A DNA stretch of 60,126 nt. Source: Candidatus Parabeggiatoa sp. nov. 2 (GTDB taxonomy: Bacteria > Pseudomonadota > Gammaproteobacteria > Beggiatoales > Beggiatoaceae). A program made the position numbers and the translations under genes. Shown here one piece after another: positions 17,779 to 26,150 of this stretch (positions within the stretch are counted from its first letter, which is position 1; each line of letters opens with the position of its first letter). Under the pieces are notes generated by a model, which was not told where the DNA came from, did no database searches, and worked only from the letters and a program-made list of their open reading frames with translations. The stretch covers positions 1 through 60,126 of the forward strand of contig NBMI01000049.1 of the NCBI GenBank assembly GCA_002085445.1, read 5' to 3'.

Positions 17779-18470
17779 GCTTGTTACTGGTTTTAGGGAA
17801 CGGGAAAAAAATAATACTCCAATAAGCCAATCGCTAAAGCAAACGTCGTGCGAAGCGATAACATTTTTGACTTAAAAAATAACCCGATTTTCACCACGGA
17901 AGGTGAGCGGTGCGTAATCCACCACAGCAAATGGTGGATTACGCCTAGCGGCTAATCGGCTCCCGACGAAAGACAGCGCAAGCTGGCTAAAAGCAATAGA
18001 CAGCCACTAATGCGAATATCTCGCATGAACATTTTAGGCTTTCAGGCTTTCAGGCAAAAGTTTTTCGGAGAAAAACTTTAGCCTAAAAAAGACTTATAAA
18101 ATCACTTTCAATCAATACGTTTTTATAAGTCATTGGTTTCATAATAGACATTATTGAAAATAATATTCGATTAATTTCATTTAAAATTAATCAGTTATCA
18201 ACATAATACTTTTTATTTATAATAAGATTTATTTTTTTTAAATTATTATTTTGACAGCTTAAATAAAAATAATAAAAAATACCGATAAAAATAAATTTAT
18301 ATTGGGGTTAAAATGCAAAAAAATATCCATGCAAATTTATTTCCAACAAAAACATTTTTATAAAATAGCTTATCCAATAATGTCTAATATTCAAGTCAAC
18401 CCTTAATTCGCATTAAGAATGTAGGGAATACTGATTTCCTTCTTATTTTGCCGAGGCCGAGTAAGATATA
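17779..18470. other. Long non-coding region before the first cold-shock gene
   Basis: Holds a 13-bp stem (GCGTAATCCACCA / TGGTGGATTACGC) at about 17911-17945, then a sequence CTAATCGGCTCCCGACGAAA found again at 18972. A palindrome AGGCAAAAGTTTTTC-GGA-type lies at about 18050-18088. CTTATAAAATCAC ... TTTTTATAAGT at 18107-18140 resembles 26004-26040 upstream of cbbL. 18140-18400 is very AT-rich. A promoter for the cold-shock gene must lie here, but I cannot pick one. Confidence 0.45.
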
Positions 18471-18542
18471 CGCCAGCTTCGTAGTGAGGCTGGCTTTTAA
18501 TAAAGCCAATCTAGGTTGGCACGTTTAAGTAATGAGGTTTAT
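18471..18542 (+). promoter_or_regulatory. Structured 5' leader of cold-shock gene 1
   Basis: Two hairpins precede the start codon: GCCAGC/GCTGGC (18472-18494, followed by TTTTAA) and GCCAA-TCTAGG-TTGGC (18505-18520). GAGG at 18533 is the ribosome-binding site. The second cold-shock gene has the same leader almost unchanged. Structured leaders that alter translation in the cold are known for cspA; a similar role here is inferred. Confidence 0.5.
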
Positions 18543-18764
18543 ATGTCAGATCAAAGAGTTTCCGGTACCGTTAAGTGGTTCAACGATCGCAAGGGGTTTG
18601 GTTTCATTGAACGAGACGAAGGTGGGCCAGATGTGTTTGTACATCATAGCTCCATTCAAATTGACGGTGACGCGTTCAAATCTCTACAGGATGGCCAGAA
18701 AGTCACTCTGGAAGTAACACAAGGCCAGAAGGGCCCACAAGCAGCAAATGTGATACCCGCCTAA
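18543..18764 (+). CDS. Cold-shock domain protein (CspA family), copy 1
   Basis: 73 residues from the ATG at 18543, GAGG seven bases upstream. A single OB-fold cold-shock domain with both RNA-binding motifs: RNP1 KGFGFIE and RNP2 DVFVHHS, then [17 protein letters not shown]. Expected to bind single-stranded RNA/DNA and unwind RNA structure, in the cold or as a general chaperone. Nearly identical to the gene at 19991-20206; the differences are a PD/AD change, a two-residue indel in the loop after HHS and a few later substitutions. The long structured leader suggests post-transcriptional control. Confidence 0.95.
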   Translation: MSDQRVSGTVKWFNDRKGFGFIERDEGGPDVFVHHSSIQIDGDAFKSLQDGQKVTLEVTQGQKGPQAANVIPA

Positions 18765-19132
18765 CAAGGCACTTCGTGCGAAGCGAGATCACTTTTTACT
18801 TAAAAAAGAACCCGATTTTCTTAACTTAAGGTGAGTGGTGCGTAATCCACACTGCAACTGGTGGATTACGCCTATAGATGTTCAGATAAATATTTGGGGA
18901 GGAGTCTGTGATAAATCTTGGATGTCATCGATAAATCTTGGACTCCTTATTTTTATGAAATACTATAGCTGCTAATCGGCTCCCGACGAAAAACAGCGCA
19001 AGCTGGCTAAAAGCAATAGACAGCCACTAGTAAAAATCAGTCTCAGGAGGTAAGAAAACCCATAAGAATGTAGGGAAGACTGATTTCCTTCTTATTTTGC
19101 CGATATTTATGATCTTTGCCGAGTAAGATAGA
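18765..19132. repeat. Gap with repeated hairpin and second leader copy
   Basis: A GCGTAATCCAC / GTGGATTACGC stem (about 18838-18870) and the CTAATCGGCTCCCGACGAAA block (18972) repeat features seen at 17.9 kb. GATAAATCTTGGACTCC units lie near 18910-18950. 19071-19132 repeats the leader sequence of 18413-18468 (GTAGGGAAGACTGATTTCCT), so a whole upstream segment was duplicated. Confidence 0.6.
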
Positions 19133-19251
19133 TATACTAAGCACAGCCATAAATTGAGCTTTTGTTATTTCGAGGAAAGATAAATCTTATTGGCTGGCAA
19201 CAGATTTCTCACAGAATAGAAATGACAAAGCGCAAATTGTGAAGTATACTT
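19133..19251. mobile_element. GTCATTTCGA-family MITE, copy B
   Basis: Begins ATATACTAAGCACAGCCATA and ends GCGCAAATTGTGAAGTATA; internally TTATTTCGAGG pairs with AGAAATGAC. It follows a copy of the cold-shock leader, as copy C does. Directly after it (19243-19440) comes a degenerate relative beginning TATACTTCGCACCGTCA. Confidence 0.65.
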
Positions 19252-19440
19252 CGCACCGTCATCCTTAAGCTTTTTTGTCATTTCGACTAAAGAAGAAATC
19301 TGAGAAATCGATATTAGACGGGCGAAATATTTATCGCTTCAGGAGACATGACAGTCATTTTGAGAAAGGAGAAATCTTATTGGCTGGCAACATATTTATC
19401 ACAGAATCGAAATGACAAAAAAAGCGCAAATTGTACACAA

Positions 19441-19767
19441 AACTATTGATAACTATTGACATATCAATACAGTGTGGGTATAGTAAAAAATATTGATAAC
19501 TATTGATATTGGCTGGGCATTATCTAAAAAGAACTTTACATTTTGTACTTTTTTAAAGTAACATAAGGGTGCTTGAGGTGGTTAGCCTTCCACACAAAAA
19601 AAATGGATTCTCAAGCATTCAAGTAACTCCAAGCGGACAGACTTTGATGCGATAAAGGGCTGATACTCCCTACTACGCTTAATTCGCTTCGCTGTACTTT
19701 TGCGTAGTATTCACTTCTATTAATAGTGTTGACTCATTTGTTGACATGTCAATAGTTGTCAATAGAA
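19441..19767. repeat. Inverted CTATTGAYAACTATTGACA ends around 250 bp
   Basis: AACTATTGATAACTATTGAC near 19440 faces ACATGTCAATAGTTGTCAAT near 19743 in inverted orientation. The interior has no gene. It may be another small non-autonomous element; the ends each contain repeated sub-words, as in transposon ends. Confidence 0.4.
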
Positions 19768-19798
19768 TTGCTATCTACATAATCTTTGCCGAGTAAGA

Positions 19799-19916
19799 TA
19801 TACTAAGCACAGCCATAAATTGAGCTTTTGTCATTTCGATGAAAGAGAAATCTTATTGGCTGGCAACAGATTTCTCACAGAATCGAAATGACAACGCGCA
19901 AATTGTGTAAAGTATA
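19799..19916. mobile_element. GTCATTTCGA-family MITE, copy C, inserted in a cold-shock leader
   Basis: The leader of cold-shock gene 1 reads GTAAGATATACGCCAGC without interruption (18461-18477). In gene 2 the same words are split at the TATA by about 115 bp: GTAAGATA, element, TATACGCCAGC. Element ends are TACTAAGCACAGCCATA and GCAAATTGTGTAAAGTA. This is a filled site beside its empty counterpart, with TA-type target duplication. Confidence 0.8.
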
Positions 19917-19918
19917 TA

Positions 19919-19990
19919 CGCCAGCTTCGTAGTGAGGCTGGCTTTTAATAAAGCCAATCTAGGTTGGCACGTTTGAGTAATGAGGTTTAT
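19919..19990 (+). promoter_or_regulatory. Structured 5' leader of cold-shock gene 2
   Basis: Carries the same two hairpins and GAGG site as the first copy (one base differs: TTTGAG for TTTAAG). Its upstream part has been displaced by the MITE at 19799-19916, so promoter activity may differ from gene 1. Confidence 0.5.
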
Positions 19991-20206
19991 ATGTCAGATC
20001 AAAGAGTTTCCGGTACCGTTAAGTGGTTCAACGATCGCAAGGGGTTTGGTTTCATTGAACGAGACGAAGGTGGGGCAGATGTGTTTGTACATCATAGCGC
20101 CATTCAAAGTGACGGGTTCAAAACTCTAGCGGAAGGCCAGAAAGTCACTATGGAAGTAACACAAGGCCAGAAGGGCCCACAAGCTGAAAATGTGATGCCC
20201 GCCTAA
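19991..20206 (+). CDS. Cold-shock domain protein (CspA family), copy 2
   Basis: 71 residues from the ATG at 19991 with GAGG upstream. Cold-shock OB fold with KGFGFIE and DVFVHHS intact. Two residues shorter than copy 1 in the loop after HHS ([10 protein letters not shown] against [12 protein letters not shown]). DNA identity across gene and leader shows a recent local duplication. A perfect 11-bp stem-loop 19 bases after the stop could end the transcript. The two paralogues may respond differently because their upstream regions differ. Confidence 0.95.
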   Translation: MSDQRVSGTVKWFNDRKGFGFIERDEGGADVFVHHSAIQSDGFKTLAEGQKVTMEVTQGQKGPQAENVMPA

Positions 20207-20225
20207 CAAGGCAATTGAGTCGGAC

Positions 20226-20252
20226 GATACCATCCCTCAAAGGGATGGTATC
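20226..20252 (+). terminator. Stem-loop after cold-shock gene 2
   Basis: GATACCATCCC and GGGATGGTATC are exact complements around TCAAA. The stem starts 20 bases after the stop. It lacks a strong T-run. The first paralogue has no equivalent. Confidence 0.6.
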
Positions 20253-20923
20253 CGGTTTGTAGTAGTCAGTTTGTAGTAGTCGCTTTGTAGTAGTCGCTTT
20301 AGCGACTATTACCGCTCGTTATACTTTTGTTTACCCACTTATGCACATTCAAACAACGTGGTGCGTCTTTAATCTCTTTTCCACAGGTTTTTATTCAGCG
20401 TCTTTAATCTCTCAAGTTTTCCTATTCCCCCTTCGGAGTTGGTGCGTCTTTAATCTCTTTACTTTAGTTGCACCTGTGGCTATTCTTTTACCCCAAAGAG
20501 GTAAAGTTAACGGAAAAAATCTGTCAGCTTGCGCGTTTTGCGTCGGAAATATTTTTTGAAATGATCTTTTTTATACGACAAACTTTTGGAGTTGATATAC
20601 GGAACGTACTTCAAAACGCTGAAAATGATCGTTACTCGACAACACTATCGAGTCCTTTGAGTGGACAAACTAAGTTATTCATTAATAATTAGCTTCGCTG
20701 AGCTACGGTTCACAATTAGCTTCGCTGAGCTACGGTTCACAATTAGCTTCGCTGAACTACGGTTCACAATTCACAATTTCAGGCTAAAGTTTTTCTCCGA
20801 AAAACTTTAGCCTGAAAGGCAAAAGTTTCCGTTGCGGAAACTTTTGCCTGAAACACAATTCACAATTACCCTTGCCTACAATGCGCTCCGCAAATGTCCT
20901 ATTCATTCTGAAAAGAGAATCTT
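20253..20923. repeat. Palindromes and possible gene relic
   Basis: CGTTTGTAGTAGTCGCTTTAGCGACT-type words occur at about 20253-20310. GTGCGTCTTTAATCTCTTT is repeated at 20369-20465. 20599-20632 resembles 14486-14520 (possible relic). AGCTTCGCTGAGCTACGGTT units repeat three times near 20690-20765. Two strong palindromes follow: 20778-20795 with 20799-20816 (18-bp stem, TCC loop) and 20817-20831 with 20835-20849 (15-bp stem, TTG loop). Confidence 0.65.
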
Positions 20924-21692
20924 ATGATGTCAACTTATGTGCCTAATTATAAAAAAGATATTTTTATCAGCTATGCCCACGACATTAATCAACGGCCTGA
21001 AAATTGAGTTAGGGAAACAATTGGGACGAACCGATGCTTATTCGCTGTGGATGGATTACCAGTTACGTGGGAATGAAGCCGTGACACCCGATATTGACGA
21101 ACAATTAAACAATTGTGCCACCCTCGTGCTAATTTTCTCTCGCGGTTATCTCGCCTCATCATGGTGTCTATTGGAAATGAACACCTTTCTCAGCAAAGTG
21201 GGTAATGGCTCCGGGCGCATCTTCATAGTTGAACAAGACTTTATACCACGCGAAGAAAAGCCACCCGAATTCCAAGACTTGTTAGGTTATTCATTTTGGG
21301 AGAGGAATAGTGATACCGGCAGAACACGTAGTTTGGGCATTCCTAAACCCAATCCTGACAGAGAACCGGAGTATTATCAAAGACTCAACGAGTTGGCGCG
21401 TGACTTGACAGATAAACTCAATCAATTAAAAAACGAGGCCCTCGCGGCCGAAGCCAAAGATGAAGGATTATCCCGTCTAGCAGCCTTGAAAAAGTCTCGT
21501 CTTGAAAATAAAAAGGCCAGCCTTGAGGCCGAAATGGCTGGCAAACTCAAAGAACACGAGTCCATTTCCATTTCACTAGGAAACCCGCGCCTCCCGCCGG
21601 ATACCAAAAAGAGGCTCACCGACAAACAATATCAACTAGAAGCCGAAGCGGAGAAATTAGAGACAGAAATTAAACTGATCAGTGAACAGTGA
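20924..21692 (+). pseudogene. TIR-domain protein gene, broken by a small deletion
   Basis: The true start is ATGATGTCAACT at 20924 (GAAAAGAGAA upstream): it gives YKKDIFISYAHD, the classic first strand of a TIR domain, then a stop near 21003. The rest of the domain continues in the next frame from about 20976 (LINGLKIELGKQLG ... LWMDYQL ... SRGYLASSWCLLEMN, with the putative catalytic Glu in WCLLE). A short segment between strand 1 and helix 1 seems to be deleted with a frame change. The C-terminal 80 residues are coiled coil (LEAEMAGKLKEHES region). TIR domains of this kind can be NADases or adaptor modules in defence; this copy is presumably inactive unless the break is a sequencing error. 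Confidence 0.75.
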
Positions 21693-21780
21693 TCATAAGG
21701 AGTCCAAAGCTTCAGCTTTGGCTCGTACCAATCCTTGGATTCCTTGCATTCTGTTTAAAGATTAAGTATCTTTAAAATCT
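21693..21780. other. Palindrome after the TIR gene
   Basis: GGAGTCC followed by CCAAAGCTTCAGCTTTGG at about 21699-21722, another core variant of the GGAGTCC-flanked palindrome family. Confidence 0.5.
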
Positions 21781-22008
21781 ATTTGAATGGAGTACGCCAA
21801 TGTCGGCGATTGAGACGAACTTCTCAGATCGTCAACTCCATCAAAAATATTTGTTTGGTATGCCAATCCTTGCGGTTGAGACAAGAATCACCACAGTCCA
21901 CATTTGTGCTTTTAACTGACTCCGTAAAGAATAGGCGATTGAGACTAATTACATAAAATGCCGAGATTGTTCAGTATTAACCGAATACGCCAATGGCGGC
22001 CATTTTAA
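21781..22008. CRISPR. Possible degenerate CRISPR remnant
   Basis: GGCGATTGAGAC-like words end at 21816, 21882 (GCGGTTGAGAC) and 21945, spaced 66 and 63 bp. Upstream of each is a related, partly palindromic word: TACGCCAATGTCGGCG at 21793, ATGCCAATCCTTGCGG at 21860, and a fourth TACGCCAATGGCGG near 21989, three periods (about 64 bp each) from the first. Roughly 36-bp repeats with about 28-30 bp of unique sequence fit a decayed array. No cas gene is in the window. Degeneracy between units is high, so chance or another repeat type remains possible. Confidence 0.3.
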
Positions 22009-22033
22009 ATTTCCTTGTGCTGAAATGAAAAAG

Positions 22034-22063
22034 CCCCAAGGCTTCATGCCAAGGGGTTTTTTT
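22034..22063 (+). terminator. Rho-independent terminator
   Basis: CCCCAAGGC-TTCAT-GCCAAGGGG followed by seven T. The stem has a small internal A/A loop. It ends any transcript reading from the TIR/CRISPR-like region before apbE. Confidence 0.65.
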
Positions 22064-22161
22064 AGTCGCTCGGTTTGTAGTAGTCGCTTTAGCGACTCAC
22101 AAGCCACTCGTTATGACTCTTGTTTACCCACTGATTTCTTAGGGAAAGTCAGTTTAACAAC

Positions 22162-23256
22162 ATGCAAACACGTATGCAAACACGTACTTACACATTACTT
22201 TTACTCGCTGGGCTACTCCTAGCCGGATTACTCCTAGCCGGATTACTCCGCACCGGCGACAGTCATCAAAACCTATCTCAACAACATTTTTATGTTTTCG
22301 GCACACTGGTAGGCATCAGCATTTGGGGGCTTGATGAAAAACGAGCCAGTGAAGCGACTAATGCCATCGCTAACGACTTTCAAACCATGCACCACAACTG
22401 GCACGCCTGGCATCCAAGCCCCTTAACGGAATTAAACCAAGCCATAGCAACCGGGCAAACCTGGACAGTTGCTCAAAAAACATCGCTGTTGCCCGTGCTA
22501 ACAAAAGCAAAACGTTTTTATAATCAAAGTGATGGACTATTTAATCCGGCGATTGGACAATTAATCGCATTATGGGGATTTCATAACACTGATTTATCCG
22601 ACAATCGTCCGCCACCTCCGCCTGAGAAAATTGCAGAATTAGTCGCGCTTGCGCCCGGCATGGATGAGATTGACATTGAGGGCAACCGCGTATCGTCACG
22701 CAATCGGGCCGTGCAACTCGATTTTGGTGCCTTTGCTAAGGGTTATGCTGTCGATTTAGCCATTGAAAAGTTACGCCAATTCGGTGTGCAAAATGCCATC
22801 ATCAATGTCGGTGGCGATCTCAAAGCGATTGGTAAAAAGGGAGATAAACCATGGTTAATAGGCATTCACCACCCTCGCAACGACGGTGTTTTAGCAGCAG
22901 TGGCGGTGAGCGGCGAAGCAAGTGTTATGACTTCGGGCGATTATGAGCGTTTTTATAACGATAAAGGCGTGCGCTATTCACATATTATTGATCCCCGTAA
23001 TGGTTGGCCTACACGACGTATCACGTCGGTGACGATAATAGATAAAAGCGGCGCACTTGCCGATGCCGCCTCAACCGCTTTGACGGTAGCCGGATTGCAA
23101 GACTGGCATCGAATAGCGCAACAATTGGGCATTAAATATGTAATGCTGGTGGATGAAGCGGGAACGGTGTATGCCAATCCAGCGATGGCAGCGCGACTGC
23201 AATTTCCGCCCGACAAAAAGCCTAAGATTGTGGTAACTGAGCCTTTATTTCACTGA
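22162..23256 (+). CDS. apbE: FAD:protein FMN transferase (ApbE family)
   Basis: 364 residues. Transfers FMN from FAD to a Thr in exported redox proteins such as NqrC or RnfG; it acts outside the inner membrane. Residues 1 to about 30 are an N-terminal anchor/signal of repeated LLLAG units, produced by a 15-bp DNA repeat (CTCCTAGCCGGATTA). Family marks: FYVFGTLVGISIWG, LFNPAIGQLIALWGF, QLDFGAFAKGYAVD, INVGGDLKAIG, SHIIDPRNGWPT and the Mg/FAD region ALADAASTALTVAG. Length is typical. No lipobox Cys. No flavoprotein target gene lies nearby, so which complex it serves is unknown. The start could also be the second ATG at 22174. Confidence 0.92.
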   Translation: MQTRMQTRTYTLLLLAGLLLAGLLLAGLLRTGDSHQNLSQQHFYVFGTLVGISIWGLDEKRASEATNAIANDFQTMHHNWHAWHPSPLTELNQAIATGQTWTVAQKTSLLPVLTKAKRFYNQSDGLFNPAIGQLIALWGFHNTDLSDNRPPPPPEKIAELVALAPGMDEIDIEGNRVSSRNRAVQLDFGAFAKGYAVDLAIEKLRQFGVQNAIINVGGDLKAIGKKGDKPWLIGIHHPRNDGVLAAVAVSGEASVMTSGDYERFYNDKGVRYSHIIDPRNGWPTRRITSVTIIDKSGALADAASTALTVAGLQDWHRIAQQLGIKYVMLVDEAGTVYANPAMAARLQFPPDKKPKIVVTEPLFH

Positions 23257-24049
23257 TCAGTTTATCGTTCACAGTTTTCAGTGTTCCGTTTTCAGTAATC
23301 AGTGAAAAAGGCCAACTAAGGGCTACTAAATCGAATGAAGAATGAAAAGAAAAAGTGAAGAGCAACTGGTGGAACCTGGGGAGGGTCAACAAAATATTGA
23401 ACATTGTGAGAAATTTTTCCCCGATAAATCCGATTTTTTGGAAAAATCGGATTTCTTTGGTGTTCAAAAAAAAAACGGGACTTTGTATCTCGCGTAGCAG
23501 TATCAAGAAAAAAGTTTAACACACCCCTTGCATCCCCAGAAAAAACGGAAACTCCCCCCTGTAGTCCCCAGTTATACTCAAGATGGTTTGAAAAACAAAA
23601 ATTCTAGGTAGTTACACTGGCAGAGCCACTACGGGGCGATATTAATATAGCCAGTGTACCTACCTTATAAGTACTCGTGCAGGTATTTAAAAAAAATAAA
23701 CCTAACAAAAATCCATAAACCTTTCAAACTTTTGCACGGGTACTTAGCCCCAACGGGGCGATATTAATATAGCCAAGGGCACCGCCCCTGGCTATAGCCC
23801 CAACGGAGCGATAATATAGCCAGGGGCACCGCCCCTAGCAAGCCCCTTTGGTACGAGATTAATATAGCCAGGGGCACCGCCCCTGGCTTTAATAATACAT
23901 GTTATTGAAAAGATCACGGAAGACTGATAACTGATCACTGAAACACGTATTGACAATTAAAATTGTCTTTGTATTCAGTTGCTTATTAATAGTTCCCCTC
24001 ATAAAAGCGGAAATTTTGGTAACACACTGATTTGATCACTGAATACTGA
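23257..24049. repeat. Repeats of AGCCCCAACGGGGCG / AGCCAGGGGC type
   Basis: 23630-23895 carries several units of GGGGCGATATTAATATAGCC joined to GGGGCACCGCCCCTGGCTA; relatives lie at 28.25-28.42, 29.58-29.63 and 55.66-55.70 kb. A short stem AAATCCGAT/ATCGGATTT lies at 23424-23456. Degenerate CAGTGATCAGT-like sequence sits at both edges. No gene seen. Confidence 0.75.
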
Positions 24050-25015
24050 TCACTGACCTCCTCCCCGACTCGGTCGTTGCTTTTGGTTTTTTTGGCTAGT
24101 TGTTGGTTGGTAAACCTGTGGTATGACTTCCTGCGCGTTAGTCAACAAAAACTCTAAAAAGGTGCGAGCCACCAAAGACAATTTTTTCTCATTCAAGTGC
24201 GCAACATAATAGTGGCGTTTTAGCGGAAAATCCTCTACATCCAACAACTTAAGAGTGCCAGCGGCCAATTCTAAAGCCACCGCATACTGAGACAGCACGG
24301 AGATACCCATTTTCGCCATCACAGCTTGTTTAATCGCTTCACTGCTACCCAATTCCATGTTGGCTGGCAACTCCAAACTATGGCCCGCAAAACAACGGTT
24401 CATCGCTATGCGTGTGCCTGAACCCACTTCTCGGATTAAAATAGTCTCTTGTGTTAATCGTGCCAACGGAATGCGAGATTCACCCACGAGAGGATGTAGT
24501 GGTGGCGCTAACACTACCAAAGGATTTTCCAAAAAGGGGTGGGCGGTGACATGCAAATGTTCGGGCACTTGTCCCATAATGACCAAATCATCTTCATTGT
24601 TGCCAAGGCGCTCTAAAACCTTATTACGGTTATTGACATAAAGACTGAAATGCACTTCGGGATAGCGCTGCGAAAAGGCTTTGAATAAAAGCGGGGCAAA
24701 ATAAGCCGCAGTCGTCGTCACCGATATTTTTAATTGGCCTTTGATGCTACCCTGTAATTCATTCAGGGATGTTTCTAAGGCTTGGAGACGGGCAAAAATA
24801 TCACCACAAGCGGCATATAATTCACGCCCAGCATCGGTGAGAAAAATTCGTTTGCCTACCTGCTCAAACAAGGGCATGCCAACATGCCCTTCCAACTGTT
24901 TGATTTGTATAGAAACGGCCGGTTGTGTCAAACATAATTCAGCCGCGGCACGGGTAAAACTCAAATGCTGTGCCACTGCTCTGAATAACGTTAATTGGCG
25001 TAAGGTCATGTTCAT
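24050..25015 (-). CDS. cbbR: LysR-type regulator, CbbR
   Basis: 321 residues. N-terminal winged helix-turn-helix (LRQLTLFRAVAQHLSFTRAA, then LTQPAVSIQIKQLE) and a LysR substrate-binding domain (about 90-300; ITTTAAYFAPLLFKAF-like strand, LVVLAPPLHPL, IREVGSGTR, SSEAIKQAVMAKMGISVLS). These marks and the position upstream of and divergent from cbbL identify CbbR, the activator of Calvin-cycle operons that senses metabolites such as NADPH or RuBP. ATG at 25015 or two codons later at 25009. The C-terminus has a Gln/Lys-rich tail. Distance to cbbL is 1.1 kb, longer than in most cbb loci, because AT-rich and repeat DNA lies between. Confidence 0.9.
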   Translation of the reverse strand: MNMTLRQLTLFRAVAQHLSFTRAAAELCLTQPAVSIQIKQLEGHVGMPLFEQVGKRIFLTDAGRELYAACGDIFARLQALETSLNELQGSIKGQLKISVTTTAAYFAPLLFKAFSQRYPEVHFSLYVNNRNKVLERLGNNEDDLVIMGQVPEHLHVTAHPFLENPLVVLAPPLHPLVGESRIPLARLTQETILIREVGSGTRIAMNRCFAGHSLELPANMELGSSEAIKQAVMAKMGISVLSQYAVALELAAGTLKLLDVEDFPLKRHYYVAHLNEKKLSLVARTFLEFLLTNAQEVIPQVYQPTTSQKNQKQRPSRGGGQ

Positions 25016-26150
25016 AGCGTATTTAAGCCTTTTGAGTTTTTTTAGAAAATGGCAAATGGCGAATTGGTAATACGACAGTCGGGTTTAATTAAATCAATGC
25101 GTTATAAAACCATCCAACAGTGATTTAATCAGTCTCTGTTTATACTTGGCGCGGGAACAATCCTCGGTTAGTCGCTCTGCGAGATAATTTGGCTTCCTAC
25201 ACACCCCGTTCATCCCTGAATATGAGCGGACTTGCTGCGGTTTTATTCCCCTTACATCGGCTTATCGATACACACAAGTAAGTATATTATTGAAAATAAT
25301 CACAAAATAAAATTTCAACCGGCCTCGTTAATGAATGACTCACTTAATTTAATAATTAAGCATTAACAATTAGCACGGTCGATGGCGTGTTTTTTTTAGC
25401 GAACGGCCGTATTCCTTCTTTCGAGTGGGAAAAGGATGAGGGTGAGGGGGCACTCAAAATTCAACATAAGACCAAAAACTATTCTGGACATTTATGGAAT
25501 CTTAAATACTAAATTATAATTCATATAAGTCAAATTTATTTTATTTTTATTTGTAGATTGTTTAGAATAGAAAGTGTTTAAAAGATGATTGTCTCATCGG
25601 CCCAAAGGGGCTGAAGCATCGTACCAAATTTATTAACAAACATTCACTTTCCATAACCAATTGCCCGACAGAAATAACCCACCTTCGAGGCGCTGACTGA
25701 TGTGATGCTTTTTCCGCATGCCCTTGCTTATGTGTCATAAGAGGAGTGCAGAGCTTTTGTTGGGCGTGGTTCTAACCAAAAACCGTTGGTTTGGTTTTTG
25801 GATTTTGTTTTGGTAAAATGGCAAGCGTATGTGAGTTGCGGCAAAAGAGATTTTAACCGCCGAGAACCAAGGCAATACAAGCGCCCTTAAAGAGAAATGA
25901 GGGCTTTGGGAGATTCCCCCACTCTTATGAGTGCTATTGTTAACATTTGTTAACATAAATGAATCGGTGGATTGAAATGCGAATAGAAAATGAACAAAGA
26001 CTGACAAAATCACTTACAATCATGACTTTTTTATAAGTAACTGATTTTACTTAATCATTCAATTCAATCAGACCGTCATCAGAAATTCACTCATAGATAA
26101 ACTCTCTATTTTATAACAATTTAACTAATTTCTTATGGAGGTATTTTAGC
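25016..26150. other. cbbR-cbbL divergent intergenic region
   Basis: 1.1 kb without a credible gene. It should hold both promoters. Noted: AT-rich tract 25270-25370 and 25500-25570; a stem-like AACCAAAAACCGTTGGTTTGG with T-run near 25774-25800 that could end a small transcript; CTTACAATCATGACTTTTTT near 26010, related to 18112. A 92-codon minus-strand frame at 25735-26013 has no recognisable features and is rejected. Confidence 0.5.
26034..26053 (+). promoter_or_regulatory. Candidate CbbR-binding inverted repeat
   Basis: TAAGT-N10-ACTTA, about 100 bp upstream of the cbbL start, has the T...A dyad layout of LysR-type sites. Chosen by eye; the position fits an activator site but there is no independent support. 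Confidence 0.3.

Noticed and set aside
25735..26013. 92-codon minus-strand frame upstream of cbbL
   Set aside because: No recognisable feature and it lies in the expected cbb control region.
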